A stretch of 64,000 nucleotides of DNA, from positions 186,001-250,000 of the forward strand of contig KN880439.1 of assembly GCA_000934385.1 (NCBI GenBank). Reading direction: 5' to 3'. Made by a program: the position numbers and the translations under genes. Each line of letters opens with the position of its first letter. Position 1 is the stretch's first letter. The notes beneath the pieces were generated by a model, which did not search any database, was not told the origin of the DNA, and worked only from the letters and a program-made list of their open reading frames with translations. Below, piece by piece: positions 59,814-64,000 of this stretch. This DNA comes from Cylindrobasidium torrendii FP15055 ss-10. Taxonomy: Eukaryota > Basidiomycota > Agaricomycetes > Agaricales > Physalacriaceae.

Positions 59814-62800
59814 TTAGCTGAATAACTCTAACACGATGCCTGCCCCAATCGTCTCCCCTCCCCTCCTCAACAATATCCTCCCCATTTCTTTGTTTGCACT
59901 GAACGGCTCGATAGGTACCGGTCGCGCAGGCGCACTCACAGACAGCGCCGTGCTTCTCAGCGTAATCTGAACTTCTGCCGACACACCCTTCGTCAACACT
60001 CTCGGCTTCTTCTTCACCACCCCACCCGTCGCGCGATCCAGCGTCGCCAGTAGTCCCGTGATCGTCGCTGGTACATCGCACGAGTGGTGGAACAGCTCGA
60101 CGGACGTCCCAGCCGTAATTGGCACCTGCACGTCGAACACGATTATCCGCGCAGTGAACATTGTAGCCAGCGGGACCAAACTTTCGGGTGGGCAAAGCAC
60201 AGTCCCAACCGCAAGATGCACCGGATCGATACTTGTGAGATAGATTGTAGCGTTCGAACCTGCCATGGCCCATGGTACAGTTGCGTCTTCAACCTCAATA
60301 TCTGCAATGGCAGTGTTAAAAGGAAAATCAGAGGAAGAGCCATGGTGCGCACTCTTTACCACTGCGGTCTCGTCTCCAGGAAGGACCCTCAGGCGCTCTC
60401 CAATCTGCACAACCCCGCTGCAGACTCGACCCGCCACCGCGATACCCGAGCTTTGACCCTTGAATACATTCGATATCGGAAACCGAAGTGGCGAGTCGAT
60501 ATCTCTTGTCGGTGGCTCAAGCTTGTCCAGATAATGTAATAAGGTTGGGCCATTATACCAAGCCGTTAGTCCCGACTCCTCCGGCGCTGGTTCCGCTAGG
60601 TTGATGCCCTCCATCGCTGCAACTGGCACGAACCGCGTCTTTGACGGCTGGAAACCTGATTGAACAAGGAAAGGCTTCATCTGATTGACAACTTCATCAT
60701 AGCGGGTCTTATCCCAGTTGACCTGAAAAAGGTGAGCATAGTTAGTACCGTGTGATGTAAGCCACAATAGGCAGCGTACCATGTCCAGCTTGTTCACAGC
60801 GACAACAACTTGTGACACACCCAGACTTCGAACAAGCAAGAGATGTTCGCGAGTTTGTCCGCCTCTTTCAAAGCCGGCCTCGAACTCTCCAAACGACGCG
60901 TCCACGACAAGTAACGCACAGTCGGCCTGGGACGCGCCTGAGATCATGTTAGGTACAAAGTCCTTGTGTCCTGGGGCGTCGAGTATGGTGATCTGTCTAT
61001 GAGGTGTATTCATCGTTTGTTGAGCAATGTCCATAGTGATACCGCTGTCGATGATGAGCACGCATGCACGCTTAGACAAAGAACCGTGTACCGTTCGCGT
61101 TCCTCGGCCGTGCCGTCGAGCCCCCATGCCCAGCTGAAGCTACTCTTGCCTGCCTTCATACTGCCGCGTTCATTGGCAGCTCTTGCCTTCTCATCCAGCC
61201 TTCCAGTCTCATATAGCAACCTCCCCATCAATGTAGATTTGCCGGCGTCAACATGACCTTGAAAAGTCAACACCATGCCCAAAGCCCCGAGCTAAATGCA
61301 CACACCAATAACGACCAAGCTGACAGCTTTGACCCCATTCTCCGTGTTTGCTTGGAGTACCACATTTCTAGCCTCTTCGAGCACTTTCTCTTTTGCCACA
61401 CTCATTTTTGGCGGCGGTTCATCATCACGCACGTATTCATCTTCCTTGCTCGTCAAATTCATTGCAGCCAGATCCAGCAGCCTCTGGTCAACATTACCCC
61501 CAGCCTTCGCACGTGCTGCAGTTGGGGTCGCCGTCCCGCCCCCTCCTTTCCTCGGGGTCGACGTTCCAGACACGGGTGGCTTCTTCGACTGTTGCTGCTG
61601 CTTCAATAGCTTCTCGCGCTCCTTCGCAGCTAGTCACACAAACACACAAAAAACAACGTAAGTCATACAAACAAACACACAACACCCAGGGAATAAAAAA
61701 TAACGAAACGAAGAATGAGGGAAGGGATGGGATGGAGGAATTCGTAGGTGCACGCCGTTCACGCCTTGACACTCTTCTGCCTTGAACCCAACGTTGTCCC
61801 CTCCCGTGCGCGCTGGACAATATCGTCCCGACTAGGCTCACTGAAATCAAAAGCCGTCGGAGTCGTAAACGCAGGAACGAACCGCCGCTTGCTCTTGCCG
61901 CTTTGACTTCCATCGCCAATATGAATCGTCGTGGTCGAACTTGATTTGGCCCGCGTCCTTGAGCTCGTTGAGCCCGTACCCCAGGACACGACGCTGCGCC
62001 CATCCTCTGTTGCAAGAACCTCTGCGAATGCGGAGGGCTTTGCCGGCTTTGCCGACGGCGCCGCGAACATTTCTGGACTACCTCCAGCTACAAGCCTGAT
62101 CTTCTCCTCAGCCACTGCCGCAGAAACGGGTACCGTCTTCTTGTTGCGGGCCTTTGCAGCGAGCTTCGATGTTTTCTTTCCAGCTGCCTCTGCCTCATCC
62201 AGACTGACAACATGTGGTGCACCCGAGGGGCGCCTGGATGGGCTTGTAAGCGTGCGAAGGCTTTCGTACGAGTAGGTGACTGCAGTGGTGACAGCATCCC
62301 CATTTGCAACAGGATCCAGATATTTGGTGTACTGTTTCCCGGCCTCTGGTATTTCGCCGATATCAGGATCGACTATGTGTTGTACAGGTTTGAGTTTCTG
62401 GGGAGATGCGGATTTGGCCTGAGCTTTAGCTTGAGCAAGAAGTGCAAGTTTTGAGGGTTGCTTTGCCTGCTTTGGGGACGATGAAGGCGAGGTAGTGACG
62501 GATGACGATGTTGTCGACGCAGCGGTGACCGGGCGATGGTCTTTAGGAGGAAGGGTGGGAGGTGTGCTGGAAAGCTGGGTAGGCGAGCGGATAGGTGTTG
62601 CCGTGCGGATGGTTGACCCTGAAGCACTTGAGCGCGAATCAGAACGTGAAATAGTTGAACGCGATTCAGAGCGTGACTCGGTTGAACGCGATTCGGTAGA
62701 CCGTGAGTCGGTGGAGTATACTGATTCAGGAGTCGTCGGTGGCTCGGGCGCGGACGGACGGCGGGGCTGCTCCTTCACAGGAACTCGGGGAGCGTAATTG

Positions 62801-63961
62801 GTGTCAAAGGCTTCTAATTCCATGGCCGTGTTGATTGCCCGGTGCACAGCTGAGGACATAGTTGACAGTCCGGAGGGCGTTGCAGTCGAGTGCCGCGGCG
62901 ATGTAGGGTACGCAGACCCAGACACGGGTCGCAGCTCGGGGAATGTGCGCACCGATCCTTCGGCAACATGAGTGCCAGATGGGCCAGACTTCTCGGTGGA
63001 TGCATAGGACAGTCTGTCCGAGCTGGCAGTAGAGCGCGTGTCGGAGCTAGCTCTGCTAGCGGCGCGGGCAGATGCGAGCTGAGATAGCTTGGAGACTTTC
63101 TTCGGGGGCGCAATGGAAGGCGTAGCCGACGGCGGCGTAACGCTTTGAGCCTTCAAGGTGGAATCCGGGACTTCTGGCATGGAGTTGGGCAGGGCAGCGC
63201 TGGTTTGCCTGTACAATGGACTCGAATATGTGCCTGACACGGTCGGTGGCTGGGACAGCGGAGGAGACAAATGAGCAAGCCTGTGTACCGCGGATCCCGA
63301 CGGGGACAGGGGTATAGTGTTGGGGTCGATGGGCTCATCTTCAGTGATGTCTAATGTACATGAGCCACTGGAACGCAACAATTCATGGACAATGCAAACC
63401 TGGCAGTGTAATCGGCCTTGCGACGGATGCGGCATCATCGGTCATTGTCCGCTCAGTTTTCTCGGAGATTGTACTGAGTTGGGGACGCAGGTGCTGTGTC
63501 TGAGGAGAACCGTGGGATTCATAGTCATCCTCCGATGGCGATGAAGGCGGAGTGTCGTCGTAGTCTGGCGCGTCCTGAATCCGTTGCGACTGATAGATGA
63601 GCGGGATTCCGGGCGTTGGACCTGATGGCACGCGCGCCTGCGCAGCTGGCGGCGGGATCGGGATCGCAGGTAATGACTTTTCGCTCATTGGAGGTCGTGG
63701 CGTGCGGGGTGATGGTGGTGATGATGGGAAGAGTAAGAGAAGGGTTCGGCGCAAACTCACCTTTTCGTTCGCGCCGTTCAACCTCGGCTACGAAGTGTGA
63801 ATACCAGAGTCAATTGAAGGTTGTGAACGCACCAAATGCCCATTCTATTGTGCCCTCTATGTCGAAGTAGCTGTCCCATAGGGATTCCTTGATGTCCTTG
63901 GCAGGTAAAACGGTGTCGCCAATGACAGAGATGACTTTGGCATATGCTTCGTCCAAGGATG
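59814..63961 (-). CDS. HBS1: HBS1-family translational GTPase (5' end beyond the window)
   Basis: Partner of Dom34/Pelota in ribosome rescue (no-go and nonstop decay). Visible exons on the complement: 63833..63961, 63761..63787, 63400..63645, 61773..63350, 61306..61629, 61092..61257, 60780..61044, 59814..60722. An upstream exon must exist because 63961 follows an acceptor. N-terminal HBS1_N domain: ASLDEAYAKVISVIGDTVLP and DIKESLWDSYFDIEGTIEWA. Next come about 600 disordered Ser/Thr/Pro-rich residues and DFSEPSRDDIVQRAREGTTL. The GTPase has G1 VVIGHVDAGKSTLMGRLLYE, G2 RGITMDIAQ, G3 ILDAPGHKDFVPNM, G4 VAVNKLDMV, followed by two barrels ending MGRILLRRGGETIGAGIV. The long intron near 61630..61772 is the least certain junction. 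HBS1 is preferred over eRF3 because of the HBS1_N domain and this linker. Confidence 0.92.
62600..62720. repeat. imperfect tandem repeat coding Ser-Arg-Ser-Thr-Glu
   Basis: Within the HBS1 disordered region, degenerate copies of a roughly 12-15-nt unit code SRSTESRSTESRSESRST-like sequence on the minus strand. Confidence 0.55.
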
Positions 63962-64000
63962 CTGAAAAGATATGAGTGGATCTTTGCGAGCCTCACGGCG

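Overview
The window is nuclear DNA from a filamentous basidiomycete, most probably an Agaricomycete (mushroom-forming class). Genes are dense (26 gene models in 64 kb, on both strands) and cut by about 142 reconstructed introns, most 45-60 nt long. The proteins are eukaryotic housekeeping proteins. Several belong to lineage-typical families: an F-box protein with a LPPEIW core, a large Ser-rich HBS1, and a half-size ABC protein with a degenerate membrane part. I see no rRNA, tRNA, CRISPR array, transposon or prokaryotic feature. I cannot name the species.

Layout. 0-16 kb: start of an unknown gene (-), F-box protein (+), spartin/senescence-domain protein (+), TFIIIC subunit 5 (+), ribosomal protein eL29 (-), FHA-domain tail-anchored protein of the SLMAP/Far10 type (-), Zn2Cys6 transcription factor (-) divergent from an allantoate-permease-family MFS transporter (+). 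16-26.5 kb: METTL14-like methyltransferase (-) head to head with GPI16/PIG-T (+), PIF1 helicase (-), COX15 (-) head to head with BOLA3 (+), EFM6/METTL21-like lysine methyltransferase (-). 26.5-35 kb: unknown protein (+), nitroreductase 1 (+), CBM48 protein (-), DIS3/RRP44 (-), nitroreductase 2 (-), which is an inverted paralogue of the first. 35-50 kb: proteasome alpha-6 (-), GTP cyclohydrolase I (-), ABC protein (+), PHO81 (-), a 1.3 kb gene-poor block, and a DnaJ-ankyrin-CCCH protein (+). 50-64 kb: GH88/GH105-like hydrolase (+), THO2 (+), HBS1 (-, runs off the right edge).

How the genes relate. There is no operon-like cluster. Several genes share broad processes. RNA production, export and surveillance include TFIIIC5, THO2, DIS3, HBS1 and the METTL14-like protein. 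Mitochondrial metallo-biogenesis includes COX15 and BOLA3. Phosphate sensing is represented by PHO81. Head-to-head pairs with short shared promoters are common.

Most multi-exon models were closed by hand: exon sums are multiples of three and junctions restore conserved family motifs. The most unusual observations are about splicing: five GC-AG introns, a 5-nt internal exon, a first exon that is only the ATG, a 6-nt first exon, and heavy use of the donor GTGCGT. Other points worth checking are the two nitroreductases with identical exon lengths and the DPPF motif in the METTL14-like protein. I did not find a clear undescribed multi-gene system.
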